Shown here: positions 44,379-54,080 of the stretch, in pieces
Position numbering within the stretch: position 1 is the stretch's first letter
Layout: each line of letters starts with the position of its first letter
Origin: Oceanobacillus sojae
GTDB lineage: Bacteria > Bacillota > Bacilli > Bacillales > Amphibacillaceae
Direction: 5' to 3'
NCBI RefSeq assembly: GCF_900162665.1
Contig: NZ_LT727812.1
Coordinates: 143,649 to 207,648, forward strand
Length of the DNA stretch: 64,000 nucleotides
Position numbers and translations under genes: made by a program
The notes under the pieces: model-generated
The model's input: only the letters and a program-made list of their open reading frames with translations
The model's database searches: none
Told to the model about the DNA's origin: nothing

Positions 44379-46133
44379 TCAGGAATGTTTCATAGGTATT
44401 TCAAAACTAAATGTTGTACCAATATCCAGTTTACTTCTTACCTGTATTTTCCCATGATGTGCTTCAATAATATTTCTGGCAATAGCTAATCCTAAACCTG
44501 TTCCCTGTTTCTCTTTTTTAACCCGTGACTTATCCGCTTTGTAGAAGCGTTCAAAAACAAATGGCAAATCCTCTTCCGGGATGCCGCTGCCATTATCCTC
44601 AACTTCTACATGAAGAAAATCTGAGTTGCTAAGTGCATGCACCTCTACTTTTCCACCTTTGCCAGAGTGTCGGAGGGCATTATCAATTAAATTGGTTAAT
44701 ACTTGTTCGACCCGATCTGGATCCATTTCTCCAATCTGCTCATGCATGTCTAAGCTTAATGAAAGTTCTACTTCACTTTCTTGGGCAAGCCCCTGAAATT
44801 TATGCACAATACGCTCAACAAATGCCTGCACAGCAACTGACTCAACATGCAGCTGAATTTGTCCGGCTTCCATTCTTGCTAAGTCAAGTAATTCATTTAC
44901 AAGCCTGCCCATTCTAAGCGATTCTTCATATATAATTTTAGCCAGTTCATTCTTATCTTCTTTAGTTTCGGCAATATCATCGACAATTGCTTCACTATAT
45001 CCTTGAAGCATAGAAATAGGTGTACGCAATTCATGCGAAACATTTGCGATAAAATCCTTGCGAAGCTTATCAAGACGCCGTTCTTCCGTCATATCGCGGA
45101 TAACGGCAACACAGCCCCGTACATGGGATTCATCATACAATGGAGTGACAAGCATTACATAATTCCGTCCCTGGACAACAGATTCCTTTAAAACGGCCCT
45201 TTCTTCAGCGATTACTTCGTTGAGTGCGTCCTTAAGCTCCGTTGGAAGCTGCTTTTCTTTATCCTCTTTCTTATTATGCTCATAATTCCAGTTATCTAAA
45301 TATGCCTCTGCAGGAGGATTTATAACGATAATTTCCCCATCTCTATTAAGCGTGAAAACACCGTCAGCCATTGAGCTCACAATACTGGATAATTGCTCTT
45401 TTTCCTGTCTAAGAGCCTGAATATGATAATTGAGCTGATTACCCATACGATTAAATTCAATAGCTAAATCACCAATCTCGTCCCGGGTTAATACAGGTAC
45501 TTTGGTATTGAATTCACCACGGGTCAGATTATAGGCTGCTTCCCGCATTTTAATTAATGGTGCCGTAACACGGGATGATAAAAACACAGCAAAAAATGTT
45601 GTCAGCAGAATAGCAATCCCCGCACTCAGCAAAATCAGTTTAGTTGTCTGATCCTTGGTTTCATTAATCATATCCAAGGATTTAAAAACAAACACAGCTC
45701 CCCCGTTTTCCAAAGGCGAGCCTACTGAAATAATTTCATTCTCATCCTCAACAAGCCCTTGAGAACTCTGCGCAGCGACCTGATCAAGCAATTCCTGGGC
45801 TTCCGGGTCATGCAGCATCCATGATTCATTAATAAAATTCAAATCTGTATCCTCAGAATCAGAAATCCATTGCTCACCATCTGCATAATAAATGACAATC
45901 CGGCTGGAAGGATCTCTCAGCATCTCTGTAGCATCCTCGATAAAGTCCAGATTATACTCCGAATCAACCAATGAAGAAATTTTTGCAGCCATTTGCGTCA
46001 TATCATTTTCAGCCTCCTGAATATGATAGGTTTCAAAAAACTGCATTAAAAAGAACGTTAATACACTTAAAACAAAGGACACTAATAATAATATCGTTAA
46101 TGATAGTTTACCTACAACGCTCTTCCAAAACAT
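44379..46133 (-). CDS. resE: Sensor histidine kinase ResE
   Basis: 584 residues: two membrane helices (about 8-30 and 163-183) flanking an external sensing domain, a HAMP segment (SSRVTAPLIKMREAAYNL), a PAS domain near 245-340, the phospho-acceptor motif VSHELRTPISML near 368, and an ATPase domain with NALRH and GTGLGLAIARNI. Partner of ResD, controlling aerobic and anaerobic respiration genes. The start overlaps the resD stop by one base. Confidence 0.95.
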   Translation of the reverse strand: MFWKSVVGKLSLTILLLVSFVLSVLTFFLMQFFETYHIQEAENDMTQMAAKISSLVDSEYNLDFIEDATEMLRDPSSRIVIYYADGEQWISDSEDTDLNFINESWMLHDPEAQELLDQVAAQSSQGLVEDENEIISVGSPLENGGAVFVFKSLDMINETKDQTTKLILLSAGIAILLTTFFAVFLSSRVTAPLIKMREAAYNLTRGEFNTKVPVLTRDEIGDLAIEFNRMGNQLNYHIQALRQEKEQLSSIVSSMADGVFTLNRDGEIIVINPPAEAYLDNWNYEHNKKEDKEKQLPTELKDALNEVIAEERAVLKESVVQGRNYVMLVTPLYDESHVRGCVAVIRDMTEERRLDKLRKDFIANVSHELRTPISMLQGYSEAIVDDIAETKEDKNELAKIIYEESLRMGRLVNELLDLARMEAGQIQLHVESVAVQAFVERIVHKFQGLAQESEVELSLSLDMHEQIGEMDPDRVEQVLTNLIDNALRHSGKGGKVEVHALSNSDFLHVEVEDNGSGIPEEDLPFVFERFYKADKSRVKKEKQGTGLGLAIARNIIEAHHGKIQVRSKLDIGTTFSFEIPMKHS

Positions 46134-46849
46134 CAGTCTTGTTCAACCTCGAATTTATAACCAATGCCCCATACAGTGACAATCATTTTCGCAGCCTGCG
46201 GGGAAACAGAGTTCAATTTTTCACGCAGCCGCTTAACATGCGTGTCGACTGTTCGAAGATCGCCAAAAAACTCATATTGCCAAACTTCTTTTAATAATTG
46301 CTCCCGATTAAATACTTTATCCGGTGAATTTGCTAAAAAGCAAAGCAGCTCATATTCTTTAGGTGTCAGACTGACTTCCTGATTGTCTGCAGTAACCCGG
46401 TGCCCATCATGATCAATGGTCAAGTGTGGAAATACTAATAAATTTTTTGCAGTAGTATCGGACTGCTGATAATTAACATTAGAGACTCTGCGCAGGATAG
46501 CCTTCACCCGCAGTACAGCTTCTCTTGGACTGAATGGTTTAACAATGTAATCATCTGCCCCTACCTCAAAGCCCTGCACACGGTTGGATTCTTCCCCTCT
46601 GGCCGTTAACATAATGACGGGTGTATCCTTTTCTTTTTTCAGTTCTTCACATACCTGAATTCCATCCATTTCCGGCATCATAATATCTAAGATAATCGCA
46701 CTGTAATTATTTTGCAAAGCCATCTCCAGCGCAGTTTTTCCATCTGCCGCTTCATCTATTTCAAAATCTTCTTTTTCTAAGTACATTTTTATTAAACGTC
46801 GAATTCTTTCTTCATCGTCTACCACTAATAACTTTTGTGCTTCACTCAT
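46133..46849 (-). CDS. resD: Response regulator ResD
   Basis: 238 residues, OmpR type: receiver domain with the phospho-acceptor Asp in LDIMMPEMDG (near 55) and Lys in VKPFSPRE near 104, then a winged-helix DNA-binding domain (RTVDTHVKRLREKL). Activates cytochrome c maturation and other respiratory genes on phosphorylation by ResE. Follows resABC, as in B. subtilis. Confidence 0.96.
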   Translation of the reverse strand: MSEAQKLLVVDDEERIRRLIKMYLEKEDFEIDEAADGKTALEMALQNNYSAIILDIMMPEMDGIQVCEELKKEKDTPVIMLTARGEESNRVQGFEVGADDYIVKPFSPREAVLRVKAILRRVSNVNYQQSDTTAKNLLVFPHLTIDHDGHRVTADNQEVSLTPKEYELLCFLANSPDKVFNREQLLKEVWQYEFFGDLRTVDTHVKRLREKLNSVSPQAAKMIVTVWGIGYKFEVEQD

Positions 46850-46972
46850 TTAAATTTCACTCCTCATTTCAACTCTAATTAGCATTATAAACGAACCTGT
46901 TTGAAAAGTTAAGGAATTAAGAGAATCCATGTATCCTTAACTGCGCAGCTGGTGTTTGATCTATTCTTATCT

Positions 46973-47017
46973 AAAAAGAGAATTGCCATCAAATGATTGA
47001 TAACAATTCCCTTTTTC
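46973..47017 (-). terminator. Hairpin after resC
   Basis: Imperfect long stem: AAAAAG, GAATTG and ATCAA on one side pair with TTGAT, CAATTC and CTTTTT on the other, with a 4-nt loop and small symmetrical mismatches. It starts about 27 bases past the resC stop and should end or reduce transcription into resDE. Confidence 0.7.
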
Positions 47018-47043
47018 TATCTGTCATCTCCCGACAGGCGGTG

Positions 47044-48234
47044 TTATGCGTATGAGTGCAAGCTTGCCAGTATAAGATTTACTACAATCAGATTGAACAT
47101 GATAATCGCAAAACCGACTACTGCCAGCCAGCCTGATTTTTCACCATGCCAGCCTCTGGAGAGCCGTAAATGCAGGAATGCTGCATAGAAGAACCAGGTA
47201 ATTAATGCCCAGACTTCCTTTGGATCCCAGCCCCAGAATCTTCCCCAGGCCAGCTGTGCCCAGATAGCTGCGAAAATTAACCCGCCTAAAGTAAAGACAG
47301 GAAAACCGATGGCAACAGAACGATACATAATTTCATCCAGCATATCCGGTTTTACACCCTTGACAAGCGGATGAAGTCTTTTACCAATCCGTTTGCGGGA
47401 AATTAAAAAGGCAATCCCATAAATTATCGTACCTGTAAAGAATGACCAGATCACTGTATTTAGTTTCCTGCCTGCTTCGTCTCCATGCATCCAGGCTGGC
47501 GCTTCAAACCAGGGATTCATTACATTTTCAGATAATAATGTGCTGTCTTTCGGTGCCGCAAGCGGCGGAAGCTGGTATTCAGCCATGACAGCCTGTCCAT
47601 CCCTATCCACTTCAAAGGTTGCCTGATAAGAAACTGCATTGAAAATAGTTGTAATGACAATAAATCCGATAAATAAAAAGATACAATAAATAACGGCCTC
47701 AAGCATTCCATTGCGGAAAGTCAACTTTGTTTGATCGATTTGCCGGATTAAATACATTAATCCAGCAACAAAGCTGATAAATAAAATTCCCTGTCCTAAT
47801 GCCACTGTTGTCACATGAATGTGCAGCCAATTACTTTGTAAAGATGGCACCAGCGGCGCTGCACCTGTTGAAAACATGCTTGCATAAGCGATAATAATTG
47901 TCGCCAAAGGAAGAGCAAATACTCCTAAAAAGGCTGTCTTATAGTAGATGTAAATAATAATAAACGCAAAAATCATTGACATCCCTAAAAAGGTCGTAAA
48001 CTCAAAAAGATTACTTACAGGCGCATGCCCAGTCAACATCCACCTTGTAATAAAGTAAACTAATTGAGATGCAAAACCTATAATTGTTATAACTAAACCG
48101 ATGCTACCTGCTTTTGTTTTCTGATGTCGTTCACTTTTATCTTGACGAATCGCGCCCCCAAAGAAAAAGGTTGCAACTAAATATAAAATAAAAGCAATAA
48201 GCAGGGCTCCACTACTAATACTGTATAAATCCAT
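47044..48234 (-). CDS. resC: Cytochrome c maturation protein ResC (CcsA-type)
   Basis: 396 residues, about eight to ten membrane helices. The haem-handling tryptophan-rich motif WGRFWGWDPKEVWALITWF near 338-356 and flanking histidines (for example MLTGHAPVSNLFEF, LHIHVTTVALG) mark the CcsA/ResC family. Works with ResB to carry and attach haem to apocytochromes c outside the membrane, such as the QcrC domain in this window. Confidence 0.96.
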   Translation of the reverse strand: MDLYSISSGALLIAFILYLVATFFFGGAIRQDKSERHQKTKAGSIGLVITIIGFASQLVYFITRWMLTGHAPVSNLFEFTTFLGMSMIFAFIIIYIYYKTAFLGVFALPLATIIIAYASMFSTGAAPLVPSLQSNWLHIHVTTVALGQGILFISFVAGLMYLIRQIDQTKLTFRNGMLEAVIYCIFLFIGFIVITTIFNAVSYQATFEVDRDGQAVMAEYQLPPLAAPKDSTLLSENVMNPWFEAPAWMHGDEAGRKLNTVIWSFFTGTIIYGIAFLISRKRIGKRLHPLVKGVKPDMLDEIMYRSVAIGFPVFTLGGLIFAAIWAQLAWGRFWGWDPKEVWALITWFFYAAFLHLRLSRGWHGEKSGWLAVVGFAIIMFNLIVVNLILASLHSYA

Positions 48235-48276
48235 TCGCTTACCTCCAATCCTGACTTAACCATTCTGTTTTATTGT

Positions 48277-49920
48277 TTATTCATCTATTTCCTGCTGGTC
48301 CTCGACCATTGTAATATTTGTATCCGCTACAGCTTTTTCAATATCACGTTTAATTCCGTGCCAGTTTTTATTTGTATGAGCTGCTAAAAGAAGCGTATTG
48401 CCTTTTTGTTTGTTAATCCAGACCCGGCGGTGCTGCCAGTACATTCCCTGAATAACTCCAATCATAAAAATCATAGCACCTGCAAAAAAGTAAGGAAGCG
48501 TCCGGTCTGAGCTTACTGCAATACCGCTGACATCCCGGAATTCAACATCGTCAATGGCTACCTTGTATTGATTTTCTCCAGTAGCGTCGATATTTCTTCC
48601 AATCCCGAGAAAGCTGACTTCTCCTTCTTCTGAGTCTGGAGGATATACGGTCACAACAAACGCCGGATTTCTAGGAAAATCCGTTTCCGAAGCAGGGTTT
48701 CCATTTTCCGTCATTATATAATCCGGATAATAATTTGTTAACTCCACCCGAAAGCCGCTGTCTAATTCATATACCGACTCGGGATTTGATAAATTGATGG
48801 TAAAATCTCCAAGAGATTTTTCTTCTGAATCATCGGCTTCGTGTATATGAAAGCTCATATTATCAAATTCGTTTAACTGATACCCCTGCTGATAAAGCGT
48901 GTATTTATCGAATTTTGCCGGGTTATTCATTTTAATAGAATGCTCTAGAATCGGCTCCAGTTCCGGTTCAGCGCCGACAACATCAGCATTCTTTGCTTCA
49001 TAAACGACAACATCAGTCTGGAAATTACTTGCAATTTCTTCCTCTTTCAGAAAAGCCTCCTGAAAGCGCTCATCATTCTGATCATGTGTTTCCAATATAA
49101 AGTCTTTATTCTCTATGTAATACTGATTGTTTGTGCCGGGAATTACTCTCTGCTCCCCTTCACGAACCCACATATACTCTTCAGTAAACATGATTGGTGT
49201 TGTACGTAAGATAGCTGCAATCAATATAATAATAAGTCCAATATGGTTTACATAAGGTCCCCATCTGGAAAAGCGGCCTTTCTCTGCCAGTATTTGGCCA
49301 TCTTCTTCTGTAATTTTATATCTGGAATTCTTCAATCCCTGAACCAGCTTGTCAACATCTGAATCATCTACATTTATTGACTCGCTGTACAGACGCTGTC
49401 TGGATAAAAACTTCTTATGCTTTTTTGGTTTCTGGTTTCTCAATGCTCTAAAAAGCGGAACGAACCGGTCTAAACTGCAAATAACCAATGATATACCAAT
49501 TAAAGCAATTAAGGTAATAAACCAATAGGAACTATACATATGATGAAATCCGAGCTGGTAATACATTAATCCCCAAATTCCATAGCGGTCTTCATAAAAA
49601 ATTGCCGGGTCTCTTGATACTGCATCCTGCGGTATAAATTGCTCCTGCGGGAAAATTGTACCAAATATTGACGCAATTAAAGCTAAAACAATAAGCCAGA
49701 CGCCTACTTTTACTGAGGAGAAAAAACTCCAAATTTTATCTATGATTGATTTTTGATACGTTTGTGAACGGCGGGCACTGCCATCATAGCGCATATTCAG
49801 GAGTTTTTTTCCATCATTCCCGTCAATATGCTGATTTCCTTCCACAGGTTTTCCGCATGCCTCACATAAAACGGTGCCCTCCGGATTAATATGACCGCAT
49901 TCACACTTAATTTTATTCAT
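48277..49920 (-). CDS. resB: Cytochrome c maturation protein ResB with an N-terminal zinc ribbon
   Basis: 547 residues. Residues 6-22 carry a zinc-ribbon pattern (Cys6, Cys8, Cys19, Cys22) before the first membrane helix near 70; ResB-family helices follow near 130 and 225, then a large external domain and a last helix near 495. ResB and ResC form the haem transfer and ligation unit. 42 bases before resC. Confidence 0.95.
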   Translation of the reverse strand: MNKIKCECGHINPEGTVLCEACGKPVEGNQHIDGNDGKKLLNMRYDGSARRSQTYQKSIIDKIWSFFSSVKVGVWLIVLALIASIFGTIFPQEQFIPQDAVSRDPAIFYEDRYGIWGLMYYQLGFHHMYSSYWFITLIALIGISLVICSLDRFVPLFRALRNQKPKKHKKFLSRQRLYSESINVDDSDVDKLVQGLKNSRYKITEEDGQILAEKGRFSRWGPYVNHIGLIIILIAAILRTTPIMFTEEYMWVREGEQRVIPGTNNQYYIENKDFILETHDQNDERFQEAFLKEEEIASNFQTDVVVYEAKNADVVGAEPELEPILEHSIKMNNPAKFDKYTLYQQGYQLNEFDNMSFHIHEADDSEEKSLGDFTINLSNPESVYELDSGFRVELTNYYPDYIMTENGNPASETDFPRNPAFVVTVYPPDSEEGEVSFLGIGRNIDATGENQYKVAIDDVEFRDVSGIAVSSDRTLPYFFAGAMIFMIGVIQGMYWQHRRVWINKQKGNTLLLAAHTNKNWHGIKRDIEKAVADTNITMVEDQQEIDE

Positions 49921-49945
49921 TGTCTACCTCCATTCTCATGGATTA

Positions 49946-50503
49946 TCATGATGCATCTGGTGTAATCGCATCTAAATTTCCTTCTAATTTATCTAATGTC
50001 AGCGACCCCTGGACAATTTCATTTATCGTTCCATCAGGATTAATAAAGAACGTTGTAGGCATTGGTCTGATCCGGTATAAATCTCTGACCTCAGCGTTAG
50101 CATCATGTGGAATAGCAAACGTTAAGCCATACTCATCGATAAAATTATCAACTACTAATTTTGTACTGTCCAGACTGACAGCCACAATTTCGACTCCCTT
50201 TTCTTTATATTCCGGATATAATTCCTGCATATACGGCATCTCCTGTTTACAAGGTCCGCACCAGGTTGCCCAGAAATTCAGCATAACCCCTTTTCCCTCT
50301 AAATCACTAAGCTGTGTTGCATCCGCGTCAAAATTCCCGTTGATTTGACTTAATTTAAAATCTGGAGCGACATCGCCTGCCCGGTATATTGTATCTTCAT
50401 CTTTCGAATTCGAAAACAGTACAAATATTACAGCAGCAACTAATACAGCTAAAATAGAAGAGCGAAAAATAAGACGGTTGCGTTTCTTTTTCTGTTTATC
50501 CAT
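49946..50503 (-). CDS. resA: Thiol-disulfide oxidoreductase ResA
   Basis: 185 residues: N-terminal membrane anchor (about 12-30) and an external thioredoxin-like domain with WATWCGPCKQEMPY (Cys82, Cys85). Reduces the CxxCH cysteines of apocytochrome c for haem attachment. The active site is CGPC, whereas I recall CEPC in B. subtilis ResA. ATG at 50503 follows AAAGGAG; in-frame Met codons upstream are not supported. First of resABC. Confidence 0.95.
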   Translation of the reverse strand: MDKQKKKRNRLIFRSSILAVLVAAVIFVLFSNSKDEDTIYRAGDVAPDFKLSQINGNFDADATQLSDLEGKGVMLNFWATWCGPCKQEMPYMQELYPEYKEKGVEIVAVSLDSTKLVVDNFIDEYGLTFAIPHDANAEVRDLYRIRPMPTTFFINPDGTINEIVQGSLTLDKLEGNLDAITPDAS

Positions 50504-50588
50504 ATTTCTTTCTCCTTTATTCAACAGCACTCCTCCCCTTTCCAACTGATTATACCATTGACTGCAGCTTATAAATTTGAATATTATC

Positions 50589-51323
50589 TTACAATTTTGT
50601 GGACGTGTTCCGTAACTGGTTGACTTCTTTCGGAGTTAGTGATCTATACTCGCCGGCATTTAATCCCTGTAAAGTCAAAAAGCTATATTGTTCCCGTTTC
50701 AGCTTCATCACCGGAAACCCAATTGCTTCAAGCATTCTGCGTACTTGTCTGTTTTTTCCTTCATGCAATGTTAATTCAATAATAGACGTTTTCTTTTCTT
50801 TATCGCTTGACAGCATATTAACGTAGACCGCTTTCAGCTTTTCATTATCAGACATAACGCCTTTCCGTAATTGTAATAACTCTTTCTTATGAGGTATACC
50901 TTTTACTTTAGCTACATATACTTTATTAACTTCTTTACTCGGGTGCATCAGCTGATTCGCAAATTCACCATCGTTTGTTAAAAGCAATATTCCTGATGTA
51001 TCATAATCCAGTCTGCCGACAGGAAAAACTCTTTCACTTACTTCCGGAAGAAAATCTGTAACTACTTTTCTGCCTTTATCATCCTTCACGCTGGAGATAA
51101 CACCTCTGGGCTTGTACAGCAGATAATATACGGACTCTTCTTTTTCAAGCGGGACGCCATCTACTTCTACCTTATCATCAGAGGTAACCTTTACCCCCAT
51201 CTCTGTAACTGTTTTATTATTTACTTTTACTTTTCCGTCAAGAATTAATTGCTCAGCCTTTCTTCTGGATGTCAGTCCGCTTTGAGCAATAACCTTCTGT
51301 AATCTTTCTTCATGCTTTGACAT
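50589..51323 (-). CDS. rluB: 23S rRNA pseudouridine synthase RluB
   Basis: 244 residues: an N-terminal S4 RNA-binding domain (RLQKVIAQSGLTSRRKAEQL) and the RsuA-family catalytic domain with GRLDYDTSGILLLTNDG (catalytic Asp near 106) and EGKNRQVRRML. By position before resA it corresponds to B. subtilis rluB (ypuL). ATG at 51323 follows TTGGGGA. It is separated from spmB by a terminator and 300 bases. Confidence 0.93.
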   Translation of the reverse strand: MSKHEERLQKVIAQSGLTSRRKAEQLILDGKVKVNNKTVTEMGVKVTSDDKVEVDGVPLEKEESVYYLLYKPRGVISSVKDDKGRKVVTDFLPEVSERVFPVGRLDYDTSGILLLTNDGEFANQLMHPSKEVNKVYVAKVKGIPHKKELLQLRKGVMSDNEKLKAVYVNMLSSDKEKKTSIIELTLHEGKNRQVRRMLEAIGFPVMKLKREQYSFLTLQGLNAGEYRSLTPKEVNQLRNTSTKL

Positions 51324-51424
51324 ATAAATCCCCAATCTTTTTTAACTGTAATTGCTTCCCTTATCGTACAGTCAGCCCCTGTCATATTGAAAAAGGGCTG
51401 ATAACTCTTGTATAACAAGAAAGC

Positions 51425-51462
51425 CTATGATGAAATATATTTTTCACATATCTTCATCATAG
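51425..51462 (-). terminator. Terminator downstream of spmB
   Basis: 10-bp perfect stem CTATGATGAA/TTCATCATAG with an 18-nt AT-rich loop and GCTTTCTTG tail on the minus strand, about 185 bases past spmB. Nothing else recognisable lies in 51463-51647. Confidence 0.55.
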
Positions 51463-51647
51463 CCTTATTTTACAAGTTAGGAAAGCATAAAATTCCAGCA
51501 ACGATTTTTTGCAGGACAAGTCATTATATCATTACGGCAGTATCTGGGTACAGCAATAATTTTAATATACCGGGCTTTAATAGTAAAATTTGCATTCGCC
51601 AAGGCATCAAGCCATGTAGTTTTTTAATGGTTGTTATTTGCTTTTAT

Positions 51648-52181
51648 TTATCCAAACATCATTGTAACAAGAAATACAGCTGCAAGTATAGCAATTAAAT
51701 CCGCTAATAAACCAGCCTGTAAGGCATAGCGGATTTTCTTAATTCCGATGGCGCCAAAATAAATGGTGAGAACATATAAGGTAGTATCCGTACTTCCCTG
51801 CATAACAGAAGCAAGAGTTCCGATAAATGAATCCGGTCCGTAGGTTGCGATTAATTCCGTAGTCATGCCTAATGCTGCTGTTCCAGATATTGGACGAATC
51901 AGAGCGAGAGGCAATACTTCTGCTGGAAAACCAATAAACTCCAGTACAGGAGCTAATAACTCTATGAAAGCATCCAAAGCGCCCGAGCTTCGCAGGATTG
52001 AAATAGCAGTAATCATTCCCACTAAAAAAGGGAGTAAAGAAACAGCAGTCTTTACGCCTTCCTTTCCTCCCTCTACAAACAAATCGTATGCAGGTAATTT
52101 TCGGATACTTGCTGCAACCATAATGATTAAAATAAAGCAAGGTATCATCCAGATACTAATTAAGCTGATAAACCCCATCAT
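51648..52181 (-). CDS. spmB: Spore maturation protein SpmB
   Basis: 177 residues, about four or five membrane helices, of the nucleoside-recognition (Gate) fold family, with FVEGGKEGVKTAVSLLPFLVG and RPISGTAALGM (shown in parts). With SpmA it is needed for spore core dehydration. Two Met codons stand side by side behind TTGGAGG; the first is used here. It overlaps spmA by four bases. Confidence 0.94.
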   Translation of the reverse strand: MMGFISLISIWMIPCFILIIMVAASIRKLPAYDLFVEGGKEGVKTAVSLLPFLVGMITAISILRSSGALDAFIELLAPVLEFIGFPAEVLPLALIRPISGTAALGMTTELIATYGPDSFIGTLASVMQGSTDTTLYVLTIYFGAIGIKKIRYALQAGLLADLIAILAAVFLVTMMFG

Positions 52182-52768
52182 GATTTCCTCCAAGTACTTT
52201 TATAATAAAAAATCCGGTCAATAATCAATCCGGCAATCGTTCCTATAGCTGTAACCAATAAAGTAACACCGACAATTTGTGTTGGAGAAGCGGATTCATA
52301 TTGCATTCTGATCCCGATAACTGTTGTAGGAATCAACGTTAACCCAGTTGTATTTAAAATAAGAAAAGTAATCATGGAACGTGATGCCGTATCAGAATTA
52401 TTATTAAGCTTCTTCATTTCCTCCATTGCTTTAATTCCTAATGGTGTTGCAGCATTACCAAGCCCAAACATATTTGCTGTTAAATTAGATAAAATATAAC
52501 CTAATGCCGGATGATCCTTTGGTATTTCGGGAAATATTCTTGTTACGATTGGACGAAACAGCCTTGCAAGACCTCGTAAAATACCCGCTTCCTCCGCTAT
52601 CCGCATCATGCCTAACCAAAATACTAAAATACTGATCAATCCAATAGCTAAGGTTACTGCCTGAGCAGCACTGGTAAATATAGCCTCATTCACTGCTTCC
52701 ATATTTCCTGAAAACATGGCATAGATAATTCCAATGGCAGCCATACAGATCCAGATCCAATTAATCAT
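52178..52768 (-). CDS. spmA: Spore maturation protein SpmA
   Basis: 196 residues, polytopic, same family as SpmB, with IRMQYESASPTQIVGVTLLVT and MFGLGNAATPLGIKAMEEM (shown in parts). It overlaps dacB by eight bases and spmB by four, so dacB-spmA-spmB is a compact operon, SigE-controlled in B. subtilis. Confidence 0.95.
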   Translation of the reverse strand: MINWIWICMAAIGIIYAMFSGNMEAVNEAIFTSAAQAVTLAIGLISILVFWLGMMRIAEEAGILRGLARLFRPIVTRIFPEIPKDHPALGYILSNLTANMFGLGNAATPLGIKAMEEMKKLNNNSDTASRSMITFLILNTTGLTLIPTTVIGIRMQYESASPTQIVGVTLLVTAIGTIAGLIIDRIFYYKSTWRKS

Positions 52769-53801
52769 TTGTATCCCACCTTAGAATGGAATGAAACACA
52801 TAAGCGACATCATCCATATAACGATCTTTTTCATTTCCATCTTGCTGGTTTAATACTGTATTGCTTGCCTGACAGGATAATCCTTCTCCTTTCAAATAAA
52901 CCTCTTTTGCCCAGGTATCATTTTCATGCTTATAAAGTGGTAAAGTGATAGTATCTTCTGATAAATTCTTTTTATCTGTTACGACTTCCCCATTCTGGTC
53001 AACTTCCTTCATTTCAAACTGTTCAAATCCCCATTCAAACATGGACATATGATCCTGCCAATCATCAGGAGCATCTAATGTTACAGCAATTAATTTCATT
53101 CCGTCTTTTTCGGCTGTAGTCAACAATGTCCGCCCTGTCTGCTTTGTATATCCGGTCTTTCCTCCGGTGCAATATTCATAAAATATAGTCAGAAGCTTGT
53201 TTTTATTTTGCCAATAGTAAGATCTGTTTTCGGATATATATCTTTTCGAACCACTTATCTCTTGAAAAATAGGGTTTTCCATCGCATACTGCATTAAAAT
53301 TGCCATATCGTGAGCGCTCGAATAATGTGTTTCTGAATCCAGACCATGCGGATTATCAAAATGCGTATTTTTCATTCCAAGCCATTTAGCCTTCTCATTC
53401 ATTAAATAAACAAAGCCTTCTTCACTGCCGCCAACATGCTCAGCAATAGCAACAGCAGCATCATTTCCCGAGCGCAGCATAAGCCCGTACACTAAATCCG
53501 TTAAAGACATTTCTTCCCCTTGCTCCAAATAAATAGAAGATCCTTCTGTATAAATAGCATTTCTGGAAACAGTGACTTTCTCATTCATTTTTCCAGATTC
53601 AATCGCAATAATTGCTGTCATTACCTTCGTGATACTTGCAATAGAAGCCTGTTCATCAGCATTTTTTTCGAATAATACCCTGCCCGATGATTGCTCGATT
53701 AAAACAGCCTGCTGTGCCGAAACATCCGGTGCAGCATGTCCATGAATCGGAAAAGATATGAAACTGATGATAAAAATGACCATCCATATAAAAAAACGCA
53801 T
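52761..53801 (-). CDS. dacB: Sporulation D-alanyl-D-alanine carboxypeptidase DacB
   Basis: 346 residues: signal peptide (1-23, cut near GHAA), catalytic SITK (Ser56, Lys59), SGN near 112 and KTG near 221, the three penicillin-binding motifs. Trims spore cortex stem peptides; named by its place before spmA-spmB, as B. subtilis PBP5*. The usual C-terminal amphipathic anchor is not obvious. Start has a GAGGGGG site. The 280 bases upstream of it hold no gene. Confidence 0.94.
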   Translation of the reverse strand: MRFFIWMVIFIISFISFPIHGHAAPDVSAQQAVLIEQSSGRVLFEKNADEQASIASITKVMTAIIAIESGKMNEKVTVSRNAIYTEGSSIYLEQGEEMSLTDLVYGLMLRSGNDAAVAIAEHVGGSEEGFVYLMNEKAKWLGMKNTHFDNPHGLDSETHYSSAHDMAILMQYAMENPIFQEISGSKRYISENRSYYWQNKNKLLTIFYEYCTGGKTGYTKQTGRTLLTTAEKDGMKLIAVTLDAPDDWQDHMSMFEWGFEQFEMKEVDQNGEVVTDKKNLSEDTITLPLYKHENDTWAKEVYLKGEGLSCQASNTVLNQQDGNEKDRYMDDVAYVFHSILRWDTND

Positions 53802-54023
53802 CAGGTTGGTTCCCCCTCATAAAACACAGCTTTATGTCCAGAACTTCATCAAATTCTTTACCCGACGGTGAACTTGATAAATATTTCTAATTTATTTATA
53901 TGCGTGAAACAAGCTGTTATGATAAAAATGAAGGAAGGAAAGGTATGGAAATTGCGAGAAATAGAAACAGCACCTGCCGCTGAAAGCCGGACAACTGCAC
54001 CCCGGCCGATATTTCTTTACGCC

Positions 54024-54067
54024 TAAAAAAACCTTATAGATAAGTATTCATTACTCATCCATAAGGT
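54024..54067 (-). terminator. Terminator after scpB
   Basis: ACCTTAT/ATAAGGT outer stem, continued by GAT/ATC and AGTA/TACT with single mismatches, loop TTCAT; minus-strand tail TTTTTTTAGG. It begins about 14 bases past the scpB stop. Confidence 0.75.
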
Positions 54068-54080
54068 CTTCTAATCTACA

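Noticed and set aside
51739..52140. Open frame of 133 codons on the minus strand inside spmB
   Set aside because: Cysteine-rich shadow of the real spmB frame, without its own binding site.
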